A program made the position numbers and the translations under genes. DNA of 64,000 nt from JBBDYH01 sp040901795 (GTDB lineage Bacteria > Planctomycetota > Planctomycetia > Pirellulales > JALHPA01). Below, in pieces: positions 24,817 to 33,471 of the stretch. The number at the start of each line of letters is the position of its first letter. Within the stretch, counting starts at the first letter, position 1. The stretch is taken from NCBI GenBank assembly GCA_040901795.1, contig JBBDYH010000148.1, forward strand, positions 1-64,000. Direction: 5' to 3'. Below the pieces are notes generated by a model. That model had not been told where the DNA came from, did no database searches, and saw nothing but the letters and a program-made list of their open reading frames with translations.

Positions 24817-26262
24817 TCATCCCTCCTTCATCCCGATATCCCCTTCTTCAGCGTGCGCGAAGGGCTCCGGTAAATCCCGCTCGATCTCCTCGATGCGGTA
24901 CCCAAACCCCGGCCCGCCAATCGTCGAAAGATCGAGCATCCCACCGCGGCGAGTGTACAAGCCCGGATGCACCACTGCCTCCGGCCGCGACGCCTCAGGA
25001 TAGAACTGCATCGCATTCGTCTCCACGCCCATGATCGTACCGGCGTGCGCCGCGAGACGCACGTGTGGAATCATGGCCAGCATCGGGTTGGTCAGGTCCT
25101 GCACCATCAGCGCCATTCCGTGCGCTTTGGCCCAAGCGAGCGACAATAGCGCTCCGCTCTGCGTTTTGCACGTCTTGAGCGCCACGCCGGTCCACCCCAG
25201 CTCGCGCCCCAACCGCACGTGCTGCCAATCGTGCGCGCTCTCGTCGAGGAACAGTGGCTTTCGCTGGGAAACGCTGTGGACGTCGATTCGGTGATCCTCC
25301 AACTCATAGGGAAATGGCTGCTCCACGTATAACAGCATCTCGGAAAGTTGCGGCACTTCTTCACGCAGCCGGTCAAGAATCTCATTCACGTAAGCGGGTT
25401 CGTTTACGGTGCAGTTAAAATCCGCCGTGAGCCATTCAACTCCCTGCGAAACTGCCAGGCGGCCGACGCGAACGACGCGCTGGTAATCCCACGCCGCTTC
25501 TGTACCGCGAAGCTTGATCTTCAGGCATTTCAAGCCGTCGCGCGCTATCCAATCGGCCAACAGCACCGGGTAGCCATCGTCGGGCTCGTCGCCGACCAGG
25601 TCCGATTCATCGATCGGATCCAATCCGCCGACGAGATGCCAGGCCGGGAGTTGCTTCGGCGGCTGAGACTCGAAAAAGTCCTGCGGGTATTTTCCGGCGA
25701 ACGACTCGGCGCAATCGCTCGCGGGCTCAAGGTAGGCGGATAGATCGTGGTTCATCCACTCGGCATTGTAGGTTTCATAAACATCGACCCCGTGGAGCAC
25801 GCCGTAGGCGTCGTGAACCGCCTGATCAAAAACCGAAGCGCAGATGAGCCGCGCCAGCTTTGGCACCTCGAAACTCCGCGTCTCGGCGCCCTCTCGAACG
25901 TCAAATTGATAGCTGCGCGCGCTCAGCAATGGCCGGAGACATGTCGCAATTTCAATTGGGTGGCCAGTGGGGCTGCGCGAGACCAGCCAGTTGCCCAGCG
26001 CATCGCAGAGATACGTCATCACGTCGTGCCGATCTTGATACGCCAGCTCCCCGGGCCATCCCCACTGCACCGACAGCGGCGTCTCGCCCCAGCCGCTGGC
26101 ACGCTGGCCGCGGCGGTCTTCCACAGTCACCTTGGCACGCGCACACGTGACGCGCGTCACCGTCTCGCGGCCGAACTTCAGCGGCATCCGCGTCTCGACC
26201 GGCAGCAGATAGAGCCGCATCCCGACGACGCGGACATCAGTGGATTTGCCGACGCTAGACAT
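24817..26262 (-). CDS. Enolase-superfamily protein, MLE-like subgroup
   Basis: A 481-residue protein. The ATG at 26262 is preferred; a longer frame to 26415 has no family sequence. The barrel motifs are visible: KIK (KxK) in GLKCLKIKLRG, Asp in LTADFNCT, Glu in LLYVEQPF, Asp-Glu in FLDESAHDW, and Lys in ALKTCKTQSG. The pattern of two lysines on opposite sides matches the muconate-lactonizing subgroup, including dipeptide epimerases and o-succinylbenzoate synthases, not the histidine-based mandelate racemase/fuconate dehydratase type. It is longer than typical (about 370). The substrate is unknown. It is the first gene of the minus-strand cluster and is coupled to the hydrolase gene. Confidence 0.8.
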   Translation of the reverse strand: MSSVGKSTDVRVVGMRLYLLPVETRMPLKFGRETVTRVTCARAKVTVEDRRGQRASGWGETPLSVQWGWPGELAYQDRHDVMTYLCDALGNWLVSRSPTGHPIEIATCLRPLLSARSYQFDVREGAETRSFEVPKLARLICASVFDQAVHDAYGVLHGVDVYETYNAEWMNHDLSAYLEPASDCAESFAGKYPQDFFESQPPKQLPAWHLVGGLDPIDESDLVGDEPDDGYPVLLADWIARDGLKCLKIKLRGTEAAWDYQRVVRVGRLAVSQGVEWLTADFNCTVNEPAYVNEILDRLREEVPQLSEMLLYVEQPFPYELEDHRIDVHSVSQRKPLFLDESAHDWQHVRLGRELGWTGVALKTCKTQSGALLSLAWAKAHGMALMVQDLTNPMLAMIPHVRLAAHAGTIMGVETNAMQFYPEASRPEAVVHPGLYTRRGGMLDLSTIGGPGFGYRIEEIERDLPEPFAHAEEGDIGMKEG

Positions 26263-26459
26263 GTTTCGTGAGCCGGGCACAGATTTCGAGAAGTTTGGCC
26301 GCGAATAGAGGCGACAGGCGAGTTGTCTTGCCGTATTCGCGTTTATTCGCGTGAATTTGCGGCTAACTCTACTCGCCTCGCGCCAATCGATGGAACTGCG
26401 GTGTTCGGCTATCATATAGCAGTTGCCTGGGAACTGATACTATTTCCGCTTTGCTTTTG

Positions 26460-29078
26460 ATGATCGTGATTCACCGCATTTCCTTGGTTTTGGTGTCGCT
26501 CCGCGCCCTGGCTTCGTGTGCATTGATTGCCGGGCCAATGATCGCACGCGCAGCCGCGGCTGCCGACCAGTCGGACGTGACGTTCTTTGAAGAGAAAGTC
26601 CGCCCGCTCTTAGTCGCACACTGCTACGAGTGCCACTCGACTGAGGCCAAGGAGCTCGGCGGCAATTTGCTGCTCGATACGCGGGCCGGTTGGCAAAACG
26701 GCGGCGACAACGGCCCGCCGATCGTTCCCGGCAAACCAAAAGCCAGTCTCATTTTGCGCGCCGTTGGCTATGCGGACGAAAACCTGCAAATGCCCCCCAA
26801 GGGGAAACTCGCCCAGGCCGAGATCGAGATTCTCACGAAGTGGATCGAACAGGGCGCGCCCGATCCACGCGAAGGCGAGGCCGCGAAAGCGCCATTGTGG
26901 ACGATCGACATCGCGGAAGGGCGCAAGTACTGGGCGTTTCAGCCGCTGGCGGAGGTCGAGCCGCCCACCGGAGCCGTCCTCCCGGCGCGCCGGGACGAGA
27001 CGAAGCATCACGCGGAGCGGGATGACTACACTGCAATCGACCGGCTCATTGACGCCAAACTCGCTGAAAAAAAGCTATCGCGAAATCCCCCTGCCGACCG
27101 CCGCGTCCTCCTCCGCCGAGCGTATCTCACGGTAACCGGCTTGCCGCCAACATCCGACGAAGTGCAAGCGTTCGAAACCGATACATCGCCGGACGCGTGG
27201 GAAAGGATCGTCGAAGGGCTCCTGGCCAGCCCCCATTACGGCGAGCGTTGGGGCCGGCACTGGCTCGATCTGGCCCGCTTCGCCGAGAGCCACGGCTTCG
27301 AGCACGACTACGACCGGCCGTATGCGTATCACTATCGCGACTTTGTCATCAAGGCGCTCAATCAGGATCTCCCCTACGACACCTTCGTCCGCTGGCAACT
27401 GGCGGGGGACGAGTTTGAGCCGGACAACCCACTCGCGCTCATGGCAACAGGTTTTCTGGCCAATGGCGTGCATGCTACGCAGATCACGGCCAACCAGGTC
27501 GAGAAGGAGCGTTACGACGAGCTGGACGACATGCTGGCGACGACAGGCACCGCGATGCTGGGGCTGACGATCGGCTGCGCCCGCTGTCACGACCACAAGT
27601 TCGACCCGATTCCCAACCTCGATTACTACCGGTTGTTGAGCACGTTCACAACAACGGTGCGGAGCGAGATGGAAATCAACCTCGATCCAGAGGGTTTCAA
27701 GCAAGCCAAAGTGAAGTACGACGCCGAACATGCGCCGCTTGTCGCGGCGGTGGCGAAATATCAGGAGGAGCAGCTTTCCAAATCGTTCGACGAATGGCTC
27801 TCAGGCAAGTCCAAGCAGGCCGTTGGTATCAGCGACCTGGCCAAGCTTCCCAAGCCGGCGCAAGACGCGCTGGCCGTTGTCGCCAAGGCCGGCGCCGCGA
27901 AGTTGACAGGTGAGCAACGGCAAGCGCTTTTCGCCTGGGTCAAAACAACCGATGTCCAGTGGCAGCAGCTCAACTCCGCAGTCGTTAAACATGCCCAGGC
28001 CGAGCCGAAGCTCCCCAAGGTGCTGATCAGCAGCGAGGGCGTGCCCGCCGTCCGGCTCCATACCCAAGGAGGCGACTTCCTCGAGAAAACGCACTTTCTG
28101 CGGCGCGGCGATCCTAATCAGAAAACCGGCGAAGCGACACCGGGGTTTTTGCAAGTGCTGATGACCGCTGCCGACGGCGAGCAGCATTGGCGACAGGCCC
28201 CGCCCGCGGGTTGGCGAACATCCTACCGTCGCCGGGCGCTCGCCGATTGGATTACCGACAGAGAGCACGGTGCAGGACACTTATTGGCGCGCGTGATTGT
28301 CAACCGTCTCTGGCATTATCACTTTGGGCGCGGTATTGTCGCCACGCCGAGCGACTTTGGCGCGCAAGGCACTCCGCCAAGCCATCCGGAGCTGCTCGAT
28401 TGGCTCGCCCGCGAGCTGATCCGCAACGAGTGGCGGCTCAAGCCGATCCAAAAGCTGATTCTCACCAGCGCTGTGTACCAGCAGGGTTCGGCGATCGATC
28501 CGGAGAAGGCGGCGATCGACCCGGACAACGTGTACCTCTGGCGGTGGTCGCCGCGGCGGTTGGAAGCCGAGGCCATTCGCGATTCGCTCTTAGCAGTCAC
28601 CGGCGAACTTGACCGCACGATGTACGGCCCCGGCACGCTTGATGAGCGGATGCGGCGAAGAAGCATCTACTTCACCGTCAAGCGCAGCAAGTTGATCCCG
28701 ATGCTCCAACTCTTCGACGCGCCGGATGCAAACCAGGGCATTGGCCGGCGCGCCACAACGACGGTTGCCCCCCAGGCACTCTTACTCATCAATAGCCCCA
28801 TCGTACGGCAATGGGCGCAGGCGATGGCGCGGCGCATTTCGATCGCTCGTGCGACCGACCATGAGGAAGTATCGCCCGCTGAAACGCTGCGGCGCGCGTT
28901 TCAAATGGCGCTTGCCCGCGACCCCAGCGACGAGGAGCTCTCGCAGTCGCTGAAGTTTTTGAACGGTCAAATGCGACTATATCAGGCCGGCGGCGAGCAT
29001 GCTCAGGCTGCCGAACTCGCACTGACGGATTTTTGTCAGACGTTACTCGGCTTGAACGAGGTGGTCTATGTGGAATGA
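26460..29078 (+). CDS. PSCyt1/DUF1549/DUF1553 planctomycete cytochrome-type protein
   Basis: An 872-residue exported protein typical of planctomycetes. It starts at the ATG at 26460 with a signal-like segment to about residue 36. A haem-binding CYECH (55-59) lies in the PSCyt1 domain, followed by DUF1549, with a second CARCHDHKFDP haem motif near residue 375. DUF1553 is at the C-terminus, with RVIVNRLWHYHFGRGIV and PSHPELLDWLARELI. Such proteins are thought to pass electrons in the periplasm during breakdown of carbohydrates, but their reaction is unknown. The usual partner DUF1501 gene is not adjacent. It is divergent from the enolase-superfamily gene, sharing about 197 bases of upstream sequence. 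Confidence 0.92.
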   Translation: MIVIHRISLVLVSLRALASCALIAGPMIARAAAAADQSDVTFFEEKVRPLLVAHCYECHSTEAKELGGNLLLDTRAGWQNGGDNGPPIVPGKPKASLILRAVGYADENLQMPPKGKLAQAEIEILTKWIEQGAPDPREGEAAKAPLWTIDIAEGRKYWAFQPLAEVEPPTGAVLPARRDETKHHAERDDYTAIDRLIDAKLAEKKLSRNPPADRRVLLRRAYLTVTGLPPTSDEVQAFETDTSPDAWERIVEGLLASPHYGERWGRHWLDLARFAESHGFEHDYDRPYAYHYRDFVIKALNQDLPYDTFVRWQLAGDEFEPDNPLALMATGFLANGVHATQITANQVEKERYDELDDMLATTGTAMLGLTIGCARCHDHKFDPIPNLDYYRLLSTFTTTVRSEMEINLDPEGFKQAKVKYDAEHAPLVAAVAKYQEEQLSKSFDEWLSGKSKQAVGISDLAKLPKPAQDALAVVAKAGAAKLTGEQRQALFAWVKTTDVQWQQLNSAVVKHAQAEPKLPKVLISSEGVPAVRLHTQGGDFLEKTHFLRRGDPNQKTGEATPGFLQVLMTAADGEQHWRQAPPAGWRTSYRRRALADWITDREHGAGHLLARVIVNRLWHYHFGRGIVATPSDFGAQGTPPSHPELLDWLARELIRNEWRLKPIQKLILTSAVYQQGSAIDPEKAAIDPDNVYLWRWSPRRLEAEAIRDSLLAVTGELDRTMYGPGTLDERMRRRSIYFTVKRSKLIPMLQLFDAPDANQGIGRRATTTVAPQALLLINSPIVRQWAQAMARRISIARATDHEEVSPAETLRRAFQMALARDPSDEELSQSLKFLNGQMRLYQAGGEHAQAAELALTDFCQTLLGLNEVVYVE

Positions 29079-29080
29079 CT

Positions 29081-29107
29081 CTGTAGGGAACGCCCTCCGT
29101 GGCGTTC
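29081..29107. repeat. Left inverted end of RAYT element
   Basis: A perfect inverted match to 29675-29701. It contains its own small palindrome, GAACGCC paired with GGCGTTC, so it can fold as a REP hairpin. It begins three bases after the stop codon of the cytochrome-type gene. Confidence 0.85.
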
Positions 29108-29131
29108 TGGCCCGCCACAGGACGCTCAATT

Positions 29132-29653
29132 ATGAATGACCCTGCAAAACCGCCGCTGAGGAAAAGCCATCGGCTTTCTGCGGCCGTCTACGCTACAACG
29201 GATTATGAATATCACTTCACCGTTTGCGCTCGCCATCAGGGACAGCCATTTACAAACGAGCAAATGGCAGAAAGTGTCATCGATTCGTTATTATGGACGA
29301 GAACAAAACGAAACTGGCTTCTGTTCTGTTTCTGCTTGATGCCAGATCATTTGCACTTCGTTTGTCGCCTAACTGACAAGGAGGTGCGGCTGATCAATCA
29401 CGGCGTACGCGGCTACCAACCCGAAGGTATTCTCGACCATTTGGCGAACTTCAAGAGCTACACGACGAATCAATCGTGGAGGCTCGGTTTCCAGGGCAAG
29501 CTCTGGCAGAAAGGCAGCTACGATCGTGTCATTGATCTCGATTGGCCGTTTGGAGAGGTTGTCGAATATGTATTGAACAATCCCGTGCGCAAGGGGCTAG
29601 TTAGGAATTGGCAGGACTGGAAGTACAGTCAGATTGTGGATCAGTGGTGGTAG
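29132..29653 (+). CDS. REP-associated tyrosine transposase (RAYT)
   Basis: A 173-residue HUH-type nuclease of the Y1 transposase (IS200-like) family. The metal-binding HUH motif is in CLMPDHLHFVC (HLH near residue 74), and the catalytic tyrosine is likely in KGSYDRVIDLDW near residue 131. The C-terminal VVEYVLNNPVRKGLV is typical of RAYTs. Such proteins nick single-stranded REP hairpins and are thought to spread them. The flanking inverted repeats and the matching copies elsewhere support this. The start is the ATG at 29132, inside the left half of the element. It is intact, so it may still act. Confidence 0.88.
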   Translation: MNDPAKPPLRKSHRLSAAVYATTDYEYHFTVCARHQGQPFTNEQMAESVIDSLLWTRTKRNWLLFCFCLMPDHLHFVCRLTDKEVRLINHGVRGYQPEGILDHLANFKSYTTNQSWRLGFQGKLWQKGSYDRVIDLDWPFGEVVEYVLNNPVRKGLVRNWQDWKYSQIVDQWW

Positions 29654-29674
29654 CAGCGCCGGTTGGCGGTTCCG

Positions 29675-29701
29675 GAACGCCACGGAGGGCGTTCCCTACA
29701 G
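29675..29701. repeat. Right inverted end of RAYT element
   Basis: Reverse complement of 29081-29107 over 27 bases without mismatch. The next gene's first possible ATG is the very next codon position (29702), so the repeat abuts it. Confidence 0.85.
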
Positions 29702-29890
29702 ATGGCTGTTTTGGAGCACTCGGAAATGTTGGCTTCGCTAGGTCGAGCGTGTCAGATCACCGCGCTCGTCGGATTGCCAATTGCGCTCTTGTACTGGAAC
29801 GCCACGCCGGTCAAGCTGTTCGCGTCGTTGGGCTTCTTCGCGTCGCTCTTCTTGATTGGTCGGGTCCTCGAGGGCTACGCAAAGTCGTAA
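29702..29890 (+). CDS. Small membrane protein, unknown
   Basis: About 62 residues with two hydrophobic segments (ITALVGLPIALLYW and LFASLGFFASLFLIG) that would cross the membrane twice, ending in a basic tail. A later ATG at 29726 with GGAG upstream is an equally good start and gives 54 residues. It lies between the RAYT element and manA. The function is not recognised. Confidence 0.5.
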   Translation: MAVLEHSEMLASLGRACQITALVGLPIALLYWNATPVKLFASLGFFASLFLIGRVLEGYAKS

Positions 29891-29929
29891 GTCATCCGTT
29901 CCATCGCTTGTACTTCGTACTTCCTGCGC

Positions 29930-30898
29930 ATGCCGCTCTATCCCCTCCGCTTCGAGCCGATCTTTCGCCGTTACCTATGGGGCGGCCGGCGACTAGGCAC
30001 TGTGCTGGGGAAGCCAATCGGTGAAGGGGATGACTATGCCGAAAGCTGGGAGATCGTCGATCGCGGCGAAGATCAAAGCCGACTCCTGTCTGGTCCGCTC
30101 GCTGGTATGACACTCGGTGAACTGGTCCGCAGTCATGGGGCGGACGTCTTCGGCCGGCATCATCCCCAGCAGCGGTTTCCGTTATTGTTCAAGCTGCTCG
30201 ACGCGCAGCGGACACTGTCCGTTCAGGTACATCCCGACGACGAGCAAGCGGCACAACTCACTCCACCCGATCTGGGCAAGACGGAGGCCTGGGTCGTGCT
30301 CGCCGCCGAACCGGGCAGTGTGATCTATGCAGGTCTCAAACGTGGTTTCGACCGCACTGCCTTCGAGCGCGAGATTGCTCGCGGCACTTGCCACTTGTGC
30401 CTGCATAGTTTCGAGCCGCGCGCCGGGGATGTTGTACTTTTGCCTGCCGGAACGGTTCACGCGCTCGGCGCCGGATTGCTGATCGCCGAGATTCAACAAT
30501 CCAGCGACACGACGTTTCGCCTCTTCGATTGGAGCCGCATTGAACCCGATGGCCGGCCGCGGCCGTTGCACGTCGAGCAGGCGCTGGCGGCTATCGACTG
30601 GCGTCGCGGCCCTATTCATCCGCAAACGCCGGCGCCCACCGACCAGCCCCACGTCGAGCGGCTTGTGTCCTGCGACAAGTTTGTGCTCGACCGCCGGCGA
30701 GTTGACCAATCCGAGCCGCTCGGCGGCGACGAGCGGTTTCATCTGGTTTCGGTCATCGAAGGAGAACTGGAGATCGCCGGCGACCCGGCCGGTCGACCGC
30801 TTCGCAAAGGTGATTCGATGCTGTTGCCCGCCGCGCTCGGGGGCGTGGTCATTTCGCCTCGACAGCCAACGATTCTGCTCGATGCCTATCTTCCCTAG
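29930..30898 (+). CDS. manA: Mannose-6-phosphate isomerase, type I
   Basis: A 322-residue cupin enzyme that interconverts fructose-6-phosphate and mannose-6-phosphate. The zinc site is visible: QVHPDDEQA (Gln and His near 98-100), KTEAW (Glu near 115) and LPAGTVHALG (His near 171). The N-terminal WGGRRLGTVLGK and C-terminal cupin VIEGELEIAG fit. The length matches short bacterial ManA forms. It would supply mannose for surface polysaccharide. It stands alone between two small planctomycete proteins. Confidence 0.93.
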   Translation: MPLYPLRFEPIFRRYLWGGRRLGTVLGKPIGEGDDYAESWEIVDRGEDQSRLLSGPLAGMTLGELVRSHGADVFGRHHPQQRFPLLFKLLDAQRTLSVQVHPDDEQAAQLTPPDLGKTEAWVVLAAEPGSVIYAGLKRGFDRTAFEREIARGTCHLCLHSFEPRAGDVVLLPAGTVHALGAGLLIAEIQQSSDTTFRLFDWSRIEPDGRPRPLHVEQALAAIDWRRGPIHPQTPAPTDQPHVERLVSCDKFVLDRRRVDQSEPLGGDERFHLVSVIEGELEIAGDPAGRPLRKGDSMLLPAALGGVVISPRQPTILLDAYLP

Positions 30899-31011
30899 CT
30901 TCCGCTCGACCGATACTTGCCTTCCACGGGCGTCCCGCGGCCCCTACAATCTGGCCCCTTCTCAAGTGCCTTGAGCACCTTATCGCCGTCCAGCCTTCGA
31001 ACGGAGTCATT

Positions 31012-31257
31012 ATGCGACGCAATCTCGTGCTCTGGCTGGGCACAGCGATGAGCGTGGCGGCTTTCACCGGCTGCCGTGGTCTGACGCCTCCGAATATCTT
31101 TCATCCTGGCCCAGCCGACTATCAGCGCAATCAGGCCAAGCGATTTGATCCGTATCCCGAAAGCGACATCGGCCCCTCGATGGACGAAGCCCGGCCACCC
31201 GATTTTCAGCAGGCGATGCCGGTGACCACGCGGTCGCGCTGGACGCTCGGCAGTTGA
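31012..31257 (+). CDS. Small lipoprotein, unknown
   Basis: Eighty-one residues with a lipoprotein signal: a basic start, a hydrophobic core (LVLWLGTAMSVAAF) and a lipobox ending TGC at residues 19-21. The mature part has PPNIFHPGPADYQRNQAKRF and a SDIGPSMDEARPPDF segment. It looks like a conserved small planctomycete envelope lipoprotein, but its role is not known. It lies 113 bases after manA. Confidence 0.65.
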   Translation: MRRNLVLWLGTAMSVAAFTGCRGLTPPNIFHPGPADYQRNQAKRFDPYPESDIGPSMDEARPPDFQQAMPVTTRSRWTLGS

Positions 31258-31320
31258 TGCTTGCGTCAGTCGAGATATGATTGACTAAGACTCAAGGGGG
31301 CAGACTTGCTGGAGATAGCG

Positions 31321-31557
31321 ATGACTACCGTATCGATTACTGATGCTCAGGTCCGCCTCTCGGAATTGATCCATAGCCTCTCGCCGGGCGAGGAAGTTGT
31401 GATCACCGAGAATGAGCAACCCATCGCCCGACTGGTACCAGCCGAGAAGCCGCCAGAACGTAAACCCCGGCAACTCGGCACCATGAAGGGCACTGTCCTC
31501 TACATGGCGCCCGACTTCGATGCCCCACTCGATGACTTCAAGGAATACATGGAGTGA
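31321..31557 (+). CDS. Antitoxin, Phd/YefM-like (VapB role)
   Basis: About 78 residues starting MTTVSITDAQVRLSELIHSL. The ATG at 31321 follows GGAG by eight bases. The N-terminal half has the Phd/YefM-type fold pattern (DAQVRLSELI, EEVVITENEQPIARLVP) that binds DNA. The C-terminal half (YMAPDFDAPLDDFKEYME) is the toxin-blocking tail. Its stop overlaps the toxin start by four bases (GTGA), as in classic type II modules. It should repress its own promoter and neutralise the PIN toxin. Confidence 0.85.
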   Translation: MTTVSITDAQVRLSELIHSLSPGEEVVITENEQPIARLVPAEKPPERKPRQLGTMKGTVLYMAPDFDAPLDDFKEYME

Positions 31558-31940
31558 GGCTGCTGCTGGATTCGCATACGCTAATCTGGGCCCTTGACAA
31601 TCCAAATCGCTTGAGCATTCAAGCAGTGTCGGCGCTGCGCGATCCGGCGAACGATGTTCTGGTGAGCGCGGCTAGCGTTTGGGAATTGGCCATCAAGGTG
31701 GGGCTGGGCAAGCTAGCACTTTCAGCGCCCTATCGCCAGTGGACGGCAAAGGCTCTAAGCGACCTTGATGCTGTAATTTTGCCAATCACCGTGGACTACG
31801 CCGACGCTCAGTCCCGATTACCCAATCATCATCGGGATCCGTTTGACCGAATGCTGATTGCGCAAAGCCAGGTGGAAGGTATCTCACTCGTTAGCAATGA
31901 GCCGATGTTCGATCGGTATGGTGTCTCGCGCATTTGGTAA
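31554..31940 (+). CDS. vapC: PIN-domain toxin (VapC type)
   Basis: A 128-residue PIN-domain ribonuclease. The start is a GTG overlapping the antitoxin stop. The acidic catalytic residues are visible: LLLDSHTLIW (Asp5), ASVWELAIK (Glu near 43), and HHRDPFDRMLIAQ (Asp pair near 96-99). PIN toxins cut tRNA or rRNA when the antitoxin is lost. It is the second gene of a two-gene toxin-antitoxin operon. Whether it is active cannot be told, but all key acids are present. Confidence 0.88.
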   Translation: MRLLLDSHTLIWALDNPNRLSIQAVSALRDPANDVLVSAASVWELAIKVGLGKLALSAPYRQWTAKALSDLDAVILPITVDYADAQSRLPNHHRDPFDRMLIAQSQVEGISLVSNEPMFDRYGVSRIW

Positions 31941-32017
31941 CCCCTGGTCACACGTCTTCTTGTCTCGACCGCCGCCAATGCGAACCATTCCATGGAGGCG
32001 TTTGTCTTGAGTGAGCG

Positions 32018-33419
32018 ATGAATTCTCGTCAACTTCAAAAACTGGGCCTGCCGGAAGATCCGGACGTAATCAAGGCGGCGCTCGTAGGCATACAGAGCGC
32101 CAGCAAGGCGGGTGAGCTGCGCGAACTGGATTTGAAGGAGACGTTCGCGGAGATCCTCGCCAATCCGCAAGGAAACAAGGACCACAAGCATTTCGGCCCA
32201 CTCGCTGCGGCGCTGATCGAATATGCCAAAGAACCTGTACCGGCCGAGGCGATTAGCTATCGCACCTGGGGCAGCGACATCGACGACGCCGCTCACCAGC
32301 AGATGCGAGTGGCCTGCGAAATGCCGATGGCCATCGGCGCCGCGCTGATGCCGGATGCCCACGTCGGCTACGGCCTGCCGATTGGCGGCGTGCTGGCGCT
32401 CAAGAACGCCGTCTGCCCGTACGCGGTCGGCGTGGACATCGCTTGCCGGATGAAACTCTCGGTGCTCGACATCCCGGTTTCGACGCTGACCGACATCGCC
32501 AAGTTTCCACTTTACCGCGACGCATTGGAGAAGGGGACGCGGTTCGGCGTCGGCGTGGAATACAAGCGGCCGCAAGACCATCCGGTCATGGACGAGGATT
32601 GGACCGTCAGCCGCATCACACGCGAAAACAAGGACAAGGCCTGGCGGCAGCTCGGCACCAGCGGCTCGGGAAACCATTTTGTCGAATTCGGCCTGCTCAC
32701 GCTTAAAGACGCGGCCCCCGATTTGGGGCTAAAGGCCGGCGAGTACGTGGCGCTCCTGTCGCACAGCGGCAGCCGCGGCACGGGCGCTTCGGTCTGTAGC
32801 ACCTACAGTGCGATCGCGCGTGCAAAAATGCCCAAGCGGTTCGAGCACCTCGGCAGGCTGGCCTGGCTTGACATGAATACGCAGGAGGGACGCGAATACT
32901 GGGCGGCAATGAACCTGATGGGGGATTACGCTTCGGCGAACCATGCAGTGATCCACCGGAACGTCACTAAACTACTCGGTGTCGAGGTGATTGCCGGAGT
33001 GGAAAACCATCACAACTTCGCCTGGCTCGAGCGGCACGGCGGTGAAGAAGTGTACGTCCATCGCAAAGGCGCCACACCGGCTGGCAAAGGCGTGCTCGGC
33101 ATGATTCCCGGCTCGATGGGCGACCCAGGCTTCGTCGTGCGCGGCCTCGGAAAGCGAGAGCCTGAACTCGGCCGCGCACGGCGCCGGGCGTTGCATGTCG
33201 CGCAAGGCGGCCAAAGACAAATACAACTTCCGCGCGGTGCAGAAGGACCTTGAAAAGCGCGGCATCAAGGTGCTCTCCGCGGGCTCTGACGAAGTGCCCG
33301 GCGTCTACAAGAACATCCAAGCCGTGATGGCCGAGCAGCAGGACCTGGTTGAAATCGTCGCGCGGTTCGATCCCAAGATCGTCAAGATGTGCGGCGACGG
33401 CAGCGCGGCGGAAGACTGA
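32018..33419 (+). pseudogene. rtcB: RNA-splicing ligase RtcB, single frameshift
   Basis: RtcB joins 2',3'-cyclic phosphate and 5'-OH RNA ends with GTP and manganese. The frame from 32018 carries MPDAHVGYGLPIGGV, GVDIACRM, GSGNHFVEF, SHSGSRGTG and ENHHNFAW. It leaves the family near 33151, reading GKREPELGRA. One frame over, from about 33153, the sequence resumes ESLNSAAHGAGRCMSR, which holds the His that becomes guanylylated, and runs to the family end at 33419. As written, the protein lacks that His and is dead. Total corrected length of about 466 residues is normal. A one-base sequencing or assembly error is an equally likely explanation. Confidence 0.85.
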
Positions 33420-33471
33420 ACGAGTGCGGAACTCGGAGTGCGGAGTTCGGAGTGCCGGGCGTACATGTCGC

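Larger units (their letters stand above)
29081..29701 (+). mobile_element. RAYT element with 27-base inverted ends
   Basis: The RAYT gene is enclosed by two perfect 27-base inverted repeats (29081-29107 and 29675-29701). Each begins CTGTAGGGAACGCCCTCC when read inward. The whole is 621 bases. This gene-plus-ends structure is what a REP-associated transposase unit looks like. The same end sequence recurs at 49.2 kb and 55.3 kb. Confidence 0.75.

Noticed and set aside
14803..26262. L-fucose type (non-phosphorylated) pathway made of enolase, SDR and FAH
   Set aside because: The enolase has the KxK plus Lys pattern of the MLE subgroup, not a fuconate dehydratase. The FAH protein is exported, which does not fit a cytoplasmic pathway.
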